A stretch of DNA of 64,000 nt from contig JANRJQ010000007.1 in assembly GCA_033763895.1 (NCBI GenBank), forward strand, positions 62,001 through 126,000, read 5' to 3'. Each line of letters opens with the position of its first letter. Within the stretch, counting starts at the first letter, position 1. Source of the stretch: Chloroherpetonaceae bacterium (GTDB taxonomy: Bacteria > Bacteroidota > Chlorobiia > Chlorobiales > Thermochlorobacteraceae). Below, one piece after another: positions 20,192 through 28,245 of the stretch. Position numbers and translations under genes: made by a program. Under the pieces are notes generated by a model. The model was not told the DNA's origin. It did no database searches and was given only the letters and a program-made list of their open reading frames with translations.

Positions 20192-21013
20192 TTAAATCTT
20201 TTCGATGACTTGCTTAAAAATGGCGGTCATTTTCGGCTCTGCATGTGAGGCCGCTTCGATGATTTCTTTCACATCAACAGGTTTTAATGACTCCGGAAAG
20301 CATTCATCGGTAATAATTGAAATTCCAAGCACTTCTGTGCCTTGATGCGCCGCGACAATCACCTCTGGCACCGTTGACATTCCAACCACATCCGCTTGCA
20401 ACAAACGAAGCATCCGATACTCTGCACGCGTTTCAAGCATCGGGCCGGAGAGCGCAACGTAAACCCCTTTTTGAACTTTGATTTTCAAATCCAAAGCGGC
20501 TTCTTCTGCCATCTTAATCAATCGCTTCGAATAAGGCTCGCTCATATCCGGAAAGCGTGGCCCCAAGGTTTCATCATTTTTTCCGATCAGGGGATTATTG
20601 CCAAGAAAGTTAATATGATCGTCAATAATCATTACATCGCCTTTTCGGTAAATCGGGTTCAAACCGCCACACGCGTTGGAAATGCAAAGCGTTTTAACGC
20701 CCAATTCTTTCATCACGCGAATTGGAAAAGTAATCTGCTGCATCGAATACCCTTCGTAGTAGTGAAACCGCCCTTGCATTGCGACAACTCTTTTACCTCC
20801 GAGCGTTCCAAAAATGAGTTTCCCGTGATGTGATTCCACCGTCGAAATCGGAAAATGCGGAATCGATTCATACTCAATAACCAATTCTTCGCTGATTTCT
20901 TTGGCTAATCCCCCTAAGCCAGTGCCTAAGACCACACCAATCGGATAAGATTCCTTCGTCTTTTGTTTGATGAAATTCGCCGCCTCTGCAATTTGCTTTT
21001 TTAGTTCAGACAT
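20192..21013 (-). CDS. punA: Purine nucleoside phosphorylase (PNP-I trimeric type)
   Basis: Catalyses phosphorolysis of purine nucleosides to free base plus (deoxy)ribose-1-phosphate in purine salvage. 273 residues, matching the trimeric class typical of inosine/guanosine phosphorylases. Motifs are VVLGTGLGGLA (phosphate loop), ESHHGKLIFG, MQGRFHYYEGYSMQQITFPIRV, SNACGGLNP and ALSGPMLETRAEYRML with VVGMSTVPEVIVA (base-binding region). It is the downstream gene of a purD-punA pair on the minus strand with a 56-nt gap, linking de novo synthesis and salvage. Confidence 0.93.
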   Translation of the reverse strand: MSELKKQIAEAANFIKQKTKESYPIGVVLGTGLGGLAKEISEELVIEYESIPHFPISTVESHHGKLIFGTLGGKRVVAMQGRFHYYEGYSMQQITFPIRVMKELGVKTLCISNACGGLNPIYRKGDVMIIDDHINFLGNNPLIGKNDETLGPRFPDMSEPYSKRLIKMAEEAALDLKIKVQKGVYVALSGPMLETRAEYRMLRLLQADVVGMSTVPEVIVAAHQGTEVLGISIITDECFPESLKPVDVKEIIEAASHAEPKMTAIFKQVIEKI

Positions 21014-21069
21014 TTTGGTTTTGTTTTATTGTTCGTTCAGACCAAACTTCTTCTCAAATTTTCTAATTT

Positions 21070-22395
21070 CTATTTTGATTCAAAGAGCGACTCGCGTTCT
21101 ACTCCTTTATAACCGATATCTTTGCGATAGTAAACCCCCTCGAAGTAAATCTGAGAGCAAGCTTCATAAGCATCTTTTTGCGCTTGTTTAAGAGATGAGG
21201 AAACCGCCGTAACCGATAAAACACGACCGCCTGCCGTTTTTAATTTCCCTTGCTCCCTTTTTGTACCGGAGTGAAACACAATGATTTTCCCTTCTACATC
21301 AAGTTTACATTCCTCTTCCTCAAAATGACATTGACCTGAAATTGCTTTTCCGGTTTGATAAGAATCGGGATAACCGCCCGAAACCATTACAACCGTTAAC
21401 GCACTTTCTCTTGAAATTGAAACCGCCTGTTCACAAAGTGTTCCATCAAGCGAAGCTTCAAGTAACGAAAGAAAATCGGATTCAAGACGCGGTAAAATCA
21501 CTTGCGTTTCGGGGTCGCCAAGCCGCGCATTGAATTCCACCACAGAAGGATTTCCTTCATGAATCATTAATCCTACATATAGAAAGCCGGTATAAGGAAT
21601 CCCCTCAATTCGCATCCCGTCGAGCAAAGGTCGGATAATCCTCTTCTCTACTTTTTCTCTGACTTCATCAGTAATAATGAGTGCAGGTGAATACGCGCCC
21701 ATTCCGCCGGTATTTTTGCCGGTATCTCCTTCTCCAATGCGTTTATGGTCTTGGGCGTCGGGAAGTAAAATAAAATCGGTTCCGTCGCAAAGTGCAAAAA
21801 CGCTTGCTTCCTCGCCTTGAAGAAATTCTTCAATCACAACTTCATCGGTGGCGTTTCCGAAAATTCTCTTATTAAAAAAATCATCAAGAGTATTAAGCGC
21901 CATTGATTCTGAATCAGCTATCACAACGCCTTTCCCTGCCGCGAGTCCACTGGCTTTAATGACGATCGGGAATTTGTTTTTTTCTGTAACAAACCGCGAT
22001 GCCTCATTAAATGTAGTAAAAAGGGCGTAGCCGGCAGTTGGAATCCCAAACCGCTTCATTGCATCTTTTGCGAAGGCCTTGCTTGTTTCCAATTGTGCCG
22101 CTGCTTTCGATGGGCCAATAATTGCATAGTGATGTTTTTGAAATTCATCCACGATGCCCAATTCAAGCGGCTGTTCAGGTCCGACAATTGTGAGGTCAAT
22201 TCCCTTTTCACTTACAAATTCTATCAACGCGGGGAAATCGGTGGGTGATATCGAAACATTTTCACTAATGCCATTGAGATCGGCAGTTCCTCCGTTTCCG
22301 GGTGCCAAATAGATTTTTTTGACTTTGGGAGATTTTCCAATTTGCCACGCAATCGCTTGTTCGCGTCCGCCGGAACCAATAATGAGTATGTTCAT
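21070..22395 (-). CDS. purD: Phosphoribosylamine-glycine ligase (GARS)
   Basis: ATP-grasp enzyme joining 5-phosphoribosylamine and glycine in step two of de novo purine synthesis. 441 residues. The N-domain starts MNILIIGSGGREQAIAW, followed by VGPEQPLELGI, the ATP-grasp core (FPIVIKASGLAAGKGVVIA, EEFLQGEEASVFALCDG, DHKRIGEGDTGKNTGGMGAY), and FNARLGDPETQV with the metal-binding Asn/Asp. The start at 22395 agrees with the family N-terminus. It borders the RHS accessory island; the last RHS-core remnant ends about 110 nt upstream of its start. It is probably the first gene of the purD-punA pair. Confidence 0.96.
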   Translation of the reverse strand: MNILIIGSGGREQAIAWQIGKSPKVKKIYLAPGNGGTADLNGISENVSISPTDFPALIEFVSEKGIDLTIVGPEQPLELGIVDEFQKHHYAIIGPSKAAAQLETSKAFAKDAMKRFGIPTAGYALFTTFNEASRFVTEKNKFPIVIKASGLAAGKGVVIADSESMALNTLDDFFNKRIFGNATDEVVIEEFLQGEEASVFALCDGTDFILLPDAQDHKRIGEGDTGKNTGGMGAYSPALIITDEVREKVEKRIIRPLLDGMRIEGIPYTGFLYVGLMIHEGNPSVVEFNARLGDPETQVILPRLESDFLSLLEASLDGTLCEQAVSISRESALTVVMVSGGYPDSYQTGKAISGQCHFEEEECKLDVEGKIIVFHSGTKREQGKLKTAGGRVLSVTAVSSSLKQAQKDAYEACSQIYFEGVYYRKDIGYKGVERESLFESK

Positions 22396-22508
22396 AAAGA
22401 AGTGATTTGCAGCAAATATACAACGCTTTTAAGTTTATGTGATTCAAGAGTGTATGTATTAATCGATTTTGTCATTCTCACAATTCTTATTGCATATTAT
22501 TAATGCGA

Positions 22509-22617
22509 TTTTCCGCAGAAGGCGTAGGGCGAGAACTGTTGGTCGGCGGGGTCTAAGGCATAGAAACGGTTGAAATCGGTGTTGTAAAGCCGTGCTCTAA
22601 AGTTCCAGAGCTTGCCT
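22509..22617 (-). pseudogene. RHS core 3'-end remnant, copy A, with no toxin tip
   Basis: Reading the minus strand, this stretch translates as GKLWNFRARLYNTDFNRFYA followed by LDPADQQFSPYAFCGKSH and a stop. That is the conserved end of an RHS repeat core, but the usual NSPLMYVD junction and toxin tip are missing. No start codon or upstream core is present. It is nearly identical to copy B at 24615-24791. It marks the distal end of the orphan-tip array, where a tip has probably been deleted. Confidence 0.8.
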
Positions 22618-22695
22618 TAATTTTTAATCATACTAAAAAGTAATAATAAAAAAAGGCCTATTTTAATAAAATATTATGAGCTTTTTATGTAAGTT

Positions 22696-23580
22696 CTATT
22701 TTCTATATTTAATTCTACTTAGTATTCTATTTTCAAATAATTCTCTATAATATTTTTCTTCACTATCGGATAGTTCTTTTTCAAACAACCATCCATAATT
22801 ATTTCTTGTATAAATATATTTTCTTTTTCCATATTCTTTGGATGAGTCGACTTTTACTGAAACACCACTTAAACCAAAATTAAACCCTTCCTTTTCCCAA
22901 TCAAGCTCTCTTCCACTGAATGAAACGAAGCAAATTATGGTATCAGACTCATTTACTAAATTAAAATAATAATTTCCTTTAAGTAAAAAAACTTGTTCAA
23001 TACCTTTATCTAATTTTGCATCACCTGTTTTATTTACAAGTATCTTTTTACCTTCGTTTACTATTAAAGATGAATCACTTGAGTATAATCTCTGAAATTC
23101 TAAATCTAAGTCTGACTTGCTCATATTCGAATAATAGGTGCTTATTGTCCCGTGCATTCCGGCTGTATTATAAAACAAAAAAATTGAAGCAAACAATAAA
23201 ACATACTTAATATGTTTTGATAATATTTTGTGATTTTCTTTACATTTATTTTCAATAATAATCAATGGAAACAAAAAAAACAGACAATAAATATCTGTGT
23301 AGTCAACATTACGATTAATATTAAAAAAATTAAAGGTGTTAATACTCTGTATTAATAAATCAGACAGCGGTGTTTTCCAACAGATAAAAATTATCGAAGT
23401 TAAAATTAAAGATAATTTATTTCTTAATCCAAGTAAATATTCAAAAAAAAGGTAAAGAGAAATTATTCCAAACACATCAGATAGTTTACCAGTGATAAAA
23501 TTGTGAAAATAGGACTTTAAGAAATGATCATTCAAAAAGACTAAAATCAATGAGAGCGATAAAATATATAACTTATACAT
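22696..23580 (-). CDS. Multi-pass membrane protein, probable immunity partner of the PLA2-like RHS tip
   Basis: A 294-residue protein of no recognised family. The first half holds about five hydrophobic segments (residues ~4-20, 35-52, 55-70, 95-110, 125-142); the second half is a soluble domain of about 150 residues. Its start lies 11 nt after the stop of the phospholipase-like tip, the usual place of an immunity gene. A membrane-located protector would suit a toxin that attacks phospholipids. The sequence is strikingly AT-rich compared with purD next door, suggesting horizontal origin. The immunity role is inferred from position only. Confidence 0.6.
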   Translation of the reverse strand: MYKLYILSLSLILVFLNDHFLKSYFHNFITGKLSDVFGIISLYLFFEYLLGLRNKLSLILTSIIFICWKTPLSDLLIQSINTFNFFNINRNVDYTDIYCLFFLFPLIIIENKCKENHKILSKHIKYVLLFASIFLFYNTAGMHGTISTYYSNMSKSDLDLEFQRLYSSDSSLIVNEGKKILVNKTGDAKLDKGIEQVFLLKGNYYFNLVNESDTIICFVSFSGRELDWEKEGFNFGLSGVSVKVDSSKEYGKRKYIYTRNNYGWLFEKELSDSEEKYYRELFENRILSRIKYRK

Positions 23581-23591
23581 TATCGATTTAA

Positions 23592-24614
23592 TTATTTATA
23601 TGGAAATGCTTTATTTCTATTTGCTTCAATATTACCAAGTGGTTGTGCTGCTTTTGCTGAAATGGAGAAAATAATCTTATATTTTATAATGGAACTAAAC
23701 ATAACATGAGTTATTTGACCTGCCATAAATTGATACATGTCATATGGAAATGCATTCATACTTGTATTATGGCTTTGTATAGAAAGTAATGCATCTGCTG
23801 CAATTACACCATCTGAAAAGTTAAGAAAAGCATCACTAGGTCCCGCTGCATAAAATTTTTCATAATTTTTATCATGTATGTAGAAATTGTAATCCAGATT
23901 ACTAATTGGGACTGAACCTTCTAAGTTATATGGTCCTCCGTAATGCCCATACAAATTTGTTGAGTTTTTGACCTGATAAACCCCATTTTCAATATTTTTT
24001 TGTAGAAGTTTATATACTTCAAAAAATCCGTTGCTTGTCATCCAAGCAGTCGGCTGTTGAGTGTTAACTGGATTTATATTAACCGTACCTGACTCTACCA
24101 AATATTCAATACCATTATGTGCCGCATGATTCAGCCCTGAGATTATTGCCCCTGAAGCCGCACCTCTCCAAAAACCACCCCCAGAAAGCTCAGACGCTAA
24201 TCCGGCAAACATCGTACTTGATGCTATTTGAGCGTTTGTCCCCCAAGTATGTGTTACGCTGCCCATTAAAGAGCCGCCTAAGCCAGTTAAAAATGAACCT
24301 GCTGTGTAACCTCCACCGCCAAATGATGCCCCAAGTTGCATGTTTACTATTCCGTGTGCCCCAGCACGAACAAAAGCTTCTCCTATACCGCCAATCCCAT
24401 TAAAACTCTCACCTATACCAAAAGCAAACATCCCACTTATTCCTCCAATCCCAGCAGACCTAGCAAATCCGCCCCAACTCCAATTATTAAACCCTCCAGA
24501 GCTAAATCCAACGCTTGCTGTGTAAGTTGCACCGCCTATCGCTGTTCCTTTTAACATCGCGATTTCCAATGCCCCAATAGTAAATGCTTCTTGCCCATTC
24601 CTATCCACATACAT
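23592..24614 (-). CDS. Orphan RHS C-terminal tip with phospholipase A2-like toxin domain
   Basis: The frame starts at the RHS junction MYVDRNGQEAF and runs 340 residues; it is also open upstream through core remnant B to a stop at 24792-24794. Residues ~15-170 are Gly/Ala-rich with hydrophobic stretches, like the pre-toxin region of RHS proteins. The C-terminal domain has a PLA2-type signature: a GGPYN calcium-loop-like motif at 226-230, PISNLD, then IHDKNY with H247-D248, followed by a helix with SDGVIAADALL (D268, D274). The order glycine loop, HD..Y, Asp resembles secreted and parvovirus-type phospholipase A2. It lacks the upstream RHS shell, so it is either expressed from MYVD or kept as a cassette for recombination. 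Function is inferred from motifs. Confidence 0.7.
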   Translation of the reverse strand: MYVDRNGQEAFTIGALEIAMLKGTAIGGATYTASVGFSSGGFNNWSWGGFARSAGIGGISGMFAFGIGESFNGIGGIGEAFVRAGAHGIVNMQLGASFGGGGYTAGSFLTGLGGSLMGSVTHTWGTNAQIASSTMFAGLASELSGGGFWRGAASGAIISGLNHAAHNGIEYLVESGTVNINPVNTQQPTAWMTSNGFFEVYKLLQKNIENGVYQVKNSTNLYGHYGGPYNLEGSVPISNLDYNFYIHDKNYEKFYAAGPSDAFLNFSDGVIAADALLSIQSHNTSMNAFPYDMYQFMAGQITHVMFSSIIKYKIIFSISAKAAQPLGNIEANRNKAFPYK

Positions 24615-24791
24615 GAGCGGCGAATTTCCGCAGAAAGCGTAGGGCGAGAACTGCTGGTCGGCGGGGTATAAGGCATAGAAACGGTTGAAATCGGTGTTGT
24701 AAAGCCGCGCTCTAAAGTTCCAGAGTTTGCCATCGCCTTCGTTTTCTTGGCCGGAGAAGTAATAGCGGTACCACGGGGTTGAGTTAATGGC
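24615..24791 (-). pseudogene. RHS core 3'-end remnant, copy B, fused in frame to the PLA2-like tip
   Basis: The minus-strand frame reads NSTPWYRYYFSGQENEGDGK, LWNFRARLYNTDFNRFYALY, PADQQFSPYAFCGNSPL and continues into MYVD of the tip. It is the longest core copy in the island, about 59 codons, and has no ATG before the tip. A stop (24792-24794) closes the frame upstream. About 120 nt of AT-rich DNA without recognisable features separates it from the immunity gene of the previous unit. Confidence 0.85.
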
Positions 24792-24913
24792 TTAATTTAT
24801 TTTTCAATATTTAGCATGAATATGTGATTTGATCGATAAAGAATTTTTTTTTAAATAAAAAACTTACTTTGTTTTTTCTATCTTGTTTCAATTATTCATC
24901 TTACTTTTCTGAT

Positions 24914-25564
24914 TTATTTCTCTTTAAACTCTTCCATTATCCAATTATCCGATGGGATAATAATTTCTCGCTTTTTTAGAACGTACTTTAGAGGAGGGTT
25001 ATACTTAGTCGATTCATAATGGCTCGTTCCCCTTTCCTCTACCCTTAAAAATTCTCTAATCAATAAAGTTGAATCATTTAGGATAGTTCCTCTAACATCA
25101 GCCACCTTTAAATTTCTGAATAAAACCGGACCACCTGAGATCGTTGCATCTTTAAAATACTGAATTCTAATATCATCACCTACTATCAAATATTTACCCC
25201 AATTTAAATAATCACTATCTTTTAGTTCATTATACAATTCTAATTTTTCAATTTCAGTTATCGTGCTTAACCATTTCTCAATTTCTTCCAAAGGATAACA
25301 AAATAAATAGCCGTCATCAAAAAAAACATATTGATTTCCTATTAAGTGTTCATCTTTCATTGGAACATAGTAACCTTTAATCTTTTTTGAATTGATCCAT
25401 TTTTGCTTTATTTCTGAATCACCATCAAATATCCAATTTGCCTTATCAGCATTTCTAATTTGCAGTCCAAGACAACCTTCAATTATCAAACTTAGTGCTA
25501 TTGCAAGCCAAATAATGTTTAACTGTTTAGTAGATAAACCACGACCTTTTTCTTGATTTAACAT
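24914..25564 (-). CDS. Lipoprotein-like protein, probable immunity partner of RHS tip 2
   Basis: A 216-residue protein of unknown family. The N-terminus contains a hydrophobic helix ending in a possible lipobox (LSLIIEGC), so it is probably exported and lipid-anchored. The remaining 180 residues are a mixed alpha/beta soluble domain. Its start overlaps the 3' end of tip 2 by 38 nt, implying tight translational coupling, as is common for toxin-immunity pairs. The AT-rich composition matches the other immunity candidates. The immunity function is inferred from position. Confidence 0.6.
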   Translation of the reverse strand: MLNQEKGRGLSTKQLNIIWLAIALSLIIEGCLGLQIRNADKANWIFDGDSEIKQKWINSKKIKGYYVPMKDEHLIGNQYVFFDDGYLFCYPLEEIEKWLSTITEIEKLELYNELKDSDYLNWGKYLIVGDDIRIQYFKDATISGGPVLFRNLKVADVRGTILNDSTLLIREFLRVEERGTSHYESTKYNPPLKYVLKKREIIIPSDNWIMEEFKEK

Positions 25565-26501
25565 ATGGATTTGAATATTTATCGTAAGTCGTTGTGAAAT
25601 ATGGACTTCCCACTAACTTGTGTATTCCATTCTGAAATAAATCTTGCACGGAGGGATGATTCCACCCTACACGATGGATTATATTATTACTCCCTCTAAA
25701 TCCAAAGTATGCTGGACTAAAATAAACATCTCCAATTTCATATGTACCCTTTTTATTTTTACCCCAAATTCCAGACGATTCAACTTTATACCCAAAACCT
25801 TCCGATGTTCCTATCTCAGCCCCAAGTGAGAAATTTCCAACTGACAATTCGAATGCTGCAGTTCTACCTTGGTCTGTGCCCCCATTCACAAATGGAAATA
25901 TTTGGTCATTTGCGTAACTAAATCCCCAGTTTGTGCCGCCAAAATAAATTTGATTCAGCGTTTGATTGAATGGATTATTTTGAACATCGTTATGGTAGTT
26001 GAATTTTGTGTGAGAACTAATTAAGCTAAAATCTTTACTGCTTAATCCTCCAAAGGTACTAAATGAGGTATGAAACCCATTCAATCCTTCATTTTGCGCT
26101 TTCGTTGTAAATCCGGCACCAACGCCAACACCCGTCACAAAATGGTCACCATATTTTGCAAATAAACTTGCATTATATCCAACAGAGAAACCAGCAGTAC
26201 CAAATGAAATATTTGGCGACAAACTAAACCCAAAATTCCAAAACCCGATACTATAACTTGGTAAATAAGATGAAGCAATTGTCGAAGCTGAACACCCAAC
26301 AGAACCCCAAAAACCTGCTGAAGCACCACCTGTATTTAACGCCAACCAACCCTGCGCTGCTAAATAACCACCTGATTTTACAGCTTCCCATCCCCAATCT
26401 CCTTTGGAAAATCCGTGATGCAAATATCCTGCTGTAAATGAAACTCCAACCATAATTAAATCATCAATTATAAACCAGCGCCCGTTCTTATCCACATACA
26501 T
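25527..26501 (-). CDS. Orphan RHS C-terminal tip, possibly polymorphic toxin type 23-like
   Basis: A 324-residue frame starting at the junction MYVDKNGRWF and preceded in frame by core remnant C. After a hydrophobic Gly/Ala segment (residues ~12-75), the tip is rich in Gly, Phe, Asn and aromatic residues in beta-strand-like patterns (GFSLSPNISFGTAGFSVGYN, NFSLGAEIGTSEGFGYKVES). The segment GGTDQGRTAAFELSVGNFSL resembles, from memory, the conserved part of polymorphic toxin type 23 (Ntox23) domains common in Bacteroidota. No obvious nuclease or protease motif is visible. The assignment is tentative; being an RHS tip is secure from the junction. Confidence 0.6.
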   Translation of the reverse strand: MYVDKNGRWFIIDDLIMVGVSFTAGYLHHGFSKGDWGWEAVKSGGYLAAQGWLALNTGGASAGFWGSVGCSASTIASSYLPSYSIGFWNFGFSLSPNISFGTAGFSVGYNASLFAKYGDHFVTGVGVGAGFTTKAQNEGLNGFHTSFSTFGGLSSKDFSLISSHTKFNYHNDVQNNPFNQTLNQIYFGGTNWGFSYANDQIFPFVNGGTDQGRTAAFELSVGNFSLGAEIGTSEGFGYKVESSGIWGKNKKGTYEIGDVYFSPAYFGFRGSNNIIHRVGWNHPSVQDLFQNGIHKLVGSPYFTTTYDKYSNPYVKSRKRSWFIY

Positions 26502-26572
26502 CAGCGGCGAATTTCCGCAGAACGCGTAGGGCGAGAACTGCTGGTCGGCGGGGTCTAAGGCATAGAAACGGT
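26502..26572 (-). pseudogene. RHS core 3'-end remnant, copy C
   Basis: The minus strand encodes NRFYALDPADQQFSPYAFCG then NSPL, directly joined to MYVDK of tip 2. Homology to copies A and B stops just before RFYAL. Upstream of that point the sequence is unique and runs into the 3' end of the preceding immunity gene (stop at 26599). The breakpoint coincides with that of copy D, marking the recombination boundary. Confidence 0.85.
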
Positions 26573-26598
26573 TAAGGAATTTATATATTTGAGGACTA

Positions 26599-27174
26599 TT
26601 ATGGTAAAATGCCTATCTTTCTTAATTTGACAACTTTTTTTTCATTAAAAAAATATACATCATAAGTTGTGGGCAGTAAAACTTTATTTAGATCTCTATA
26701 ATATATATTTATTTCTTTGCAATTCTCTTTAATTTTTATTATTGCAAATGGTTTATACTCTATAGTACTTTGATCTCCCTTAGATTTCATTACAAATATT
26801 AAATGCGTCATTTTTTCTGAAATTCGGAAGCCAACTGGTGCAAAATATCCTAAAGTGTCGTTTACTCTAAATAATTGTTCGGTTTGTTTTAGTTTTATTT
26901 TTTCCTTTACCCCTAATAAAAATGCATCGGAATTCATTTTCACAATTTCATAAGCAGGTGTAGGTAGATTAAATTGAAATCTCATAGAATCAGGGTGAAA
27001 ATCAAGACCTTCCAAAATTTCTAAATTGTTAATCCAAGCAGTATCACGAATTGTTACTAATTCATAACATTCTGATTGTAAACTATTCTCTAATCTTTCA
27101 CTCTGAATAAATATTGATGAGCAACCTAATTGAAAAATAAATATTAGTAATACTACACTAAAACTTTTCAACAT
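26599..27174 (-). CDS. Lipoprotein, probable immunity partner of the peptidase-like RHS tip
   Basis: A 191-residue protein of no recognised family. The signal sequence MLKSFSVVLLIFIFQLGC carries a clear lipobox (QLGC), so the mature protein is a lipoprotein anchored in the cell envelope. The start codon lies 2 nt after the tip's stop codon, giving a tight toxin-immunity-like arrangement. A periplasm-facing immunity lipoprotein would suit a toxin acting on the cell wall or on periplasmic proteins. Strong AT-richness suggests transfer. Function is inferred from position and localisation. Confidence 0.65.
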   Translation of the reverse strand: MLKSFSVVLLIFIFQLGCSSIFIQSERLENSLQSECYELVTIRDTAWINNLEILEGLDFHPDSMRFQFNLPTPAYEIVKMNSDAFLLGVKEKIKLKQTEQLFRVNDTLGYFAPVGFRISEKMTHLIFVMKSKGDQSTIEYKPFAIIKIKENCKEINIYYRDLNKVLLPTTYDVYFFNEKKVVKLRKIGILP

Positions 27175-27176
27175 AA

Positions 27177-28079
27177 TTAGCGCAAGTTTGGTGGTAAATA
27201 GTCTGGCGGATAATAAGGAAGTTTCATAATACCAACAGGTGATCCATATATTTGTTTCAAATATGTTGAAGTTCTCACAAAAACTCCGCCGCCTACCCCC
27301 TCTTTAGATAAAACGAAGTATCTTCCATAAGAATCTCTCCCTAAAGAAATTCCAACATGAGCGGGTTCACCTGTAGGTTGCTGTGGAGGTCCAATTTTAA
27401 CAACATCAATTTCAGTTTTTAAGTGGTCGCTCATTGTATCAACAAAGTCTCGACAAGATTGTTGAGAACCTTCTTTAGTATAATTTTTTCCATAAGATTC
27501 TTCTCCATCTTTATTGGGTATAGCCTCATTTGTTAGACCCCTTCCGTAGGCTTCAAAAGCAGTAGCTGTTAAACTAGCACTTATACTTCCTGATATTCCT
27601 CCAAAGATTGCACCATATCCCCAATTTCCATCAAATGAACCAGAAACTCCTCCTCCTACGCTTCCTCCAATCATTGTTGGTAAAATTGCATCATCAATAA
27701 ATGTCCCAGCCGTACCACCTGCCAAACCACCTAAAGTTCCTGCAAGTGCGGATTGACCAACTTTTCCCCAATCTATTCTTCCTTTATTAAATACTAATTG
27801 TGAACTAATACTCTGTGTTGAACCTCCTACGAATCCTCCTAGAGTAGAAGCAGTTATCGCATAAGCTTCGCTTCCCTTTTCAAAAAGCAACCCTGCTGCT
27901 GCGCCTCCTGTTTTATAGGCCAACCAAGCACTGCCAGCCGTTATTAATCCGCTTTTAACTGAATTCCAACCAAAATCACCAGTAGTTAATGCAGAGGAGA
28001 GATAACTTACAGTAAATGCTACAGCTGAAACTATCAAATCATCTATTCCGAACCAACGCCCATTCCTATCCACATACAT
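27177..28079 (-). CDS. Orphan RHS C-terminal tip with Cys/His peptidase- or amidase-like domain
   Basis: A 300-residue frame from the junction MYVDRNGRWFGIDDL, also open upstream through core remnant D to a stop near 28173. Residues ~15-180 are Gly/Ala/Ser-rich and hydrophobic, typical of the region between RHS shell and toxin. The final 95 residues contain SCRDFVDTM (C209) and PAHVGISLG (H241), followed by a beta strand, YFVLSKEG. The pattern Cys at a helix start and H-V-G-I-x-L-G resembles NlpC/P60 or CHAP cysteine peptidases that cut peptidoglycan. The Cys-His spacing of 32 residues is short for that family, so the call is tentative. A lipoprotein gene follows after 2 nt. Confidence 0.65.
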   Translation of the reverse strand: MYVDRNGRWFGIDDLIVSAVAFTVSYLSSALTTGDFGWNSVKSGLITAGSAWLAYKTGGAAAGLLFEKGSEAYAITASTLGGFVGGSTQSISSQLVFNKGRIDWGKVGQSALAGTLGGLAGGTAGTFIDDAILPTMIGGSVGGGVSGSFDGNWGYGAIFGGISGSISASLTATAFEAYGRGLTNEAIPNKDGEESYGKNYTKEGSQQSCRDFVDTMSDHLKTEIDVVKIGPPQQPTGEPAHVGISLGRDSYGRYFVLSKEGVGGGVFVRTSTYLKQIYGSPVGIMKLPYYPPDYLPPNLR

Positions 28080-28149
28080 CAGCGGCGAATTTCCGCAGAA
28101 GGCGTAGGGCGAGAATTGCTGGTCGGCGGGGTATAAGGCATAGAAACGG
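28080..28149 (-). pseudogene. RHS core 3'-end remnant, copy D
   Basis: The minus strand encodes RFYALYPADQQFSPYAFCGN then SPL, joined in frame to MYVDR of the first tip. The homology begins at the same CGTTTCTATGCC point as in copy C. The sequence upstream is unrelated and contains a stop after about 15 codons, so no functional RHS shell precedes it. Confidence 0.85.
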
Positions 28150-28245
28150 ATTCCCTCCGCTTCACCTCTAAATGTCTATTCTTATTTACTCATCGACCCT
28201 TAAAGCAATTCACGCATTCAAAAAGGAGACTGTAAGTAGTTTTTA

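Noticed and set aside
24119-24554. Plus-strand frames opposite the PLA2-like RHS tip
   Set aside because: They are antisense translations of the Gly/Ala-rich tip region and have low-complexity products. The minus strand carries the in-frame RHS junction.
22509-28149. Regularly recurring near-identical segments that might suggest a CRISPR array or insertion sequence
   Set aside because: The copies are 70-180 nt, separated by 1.5-2 kb, and encode the end of an RHS core. There are no short spacers, no transposase and no terminal inverted repeats.
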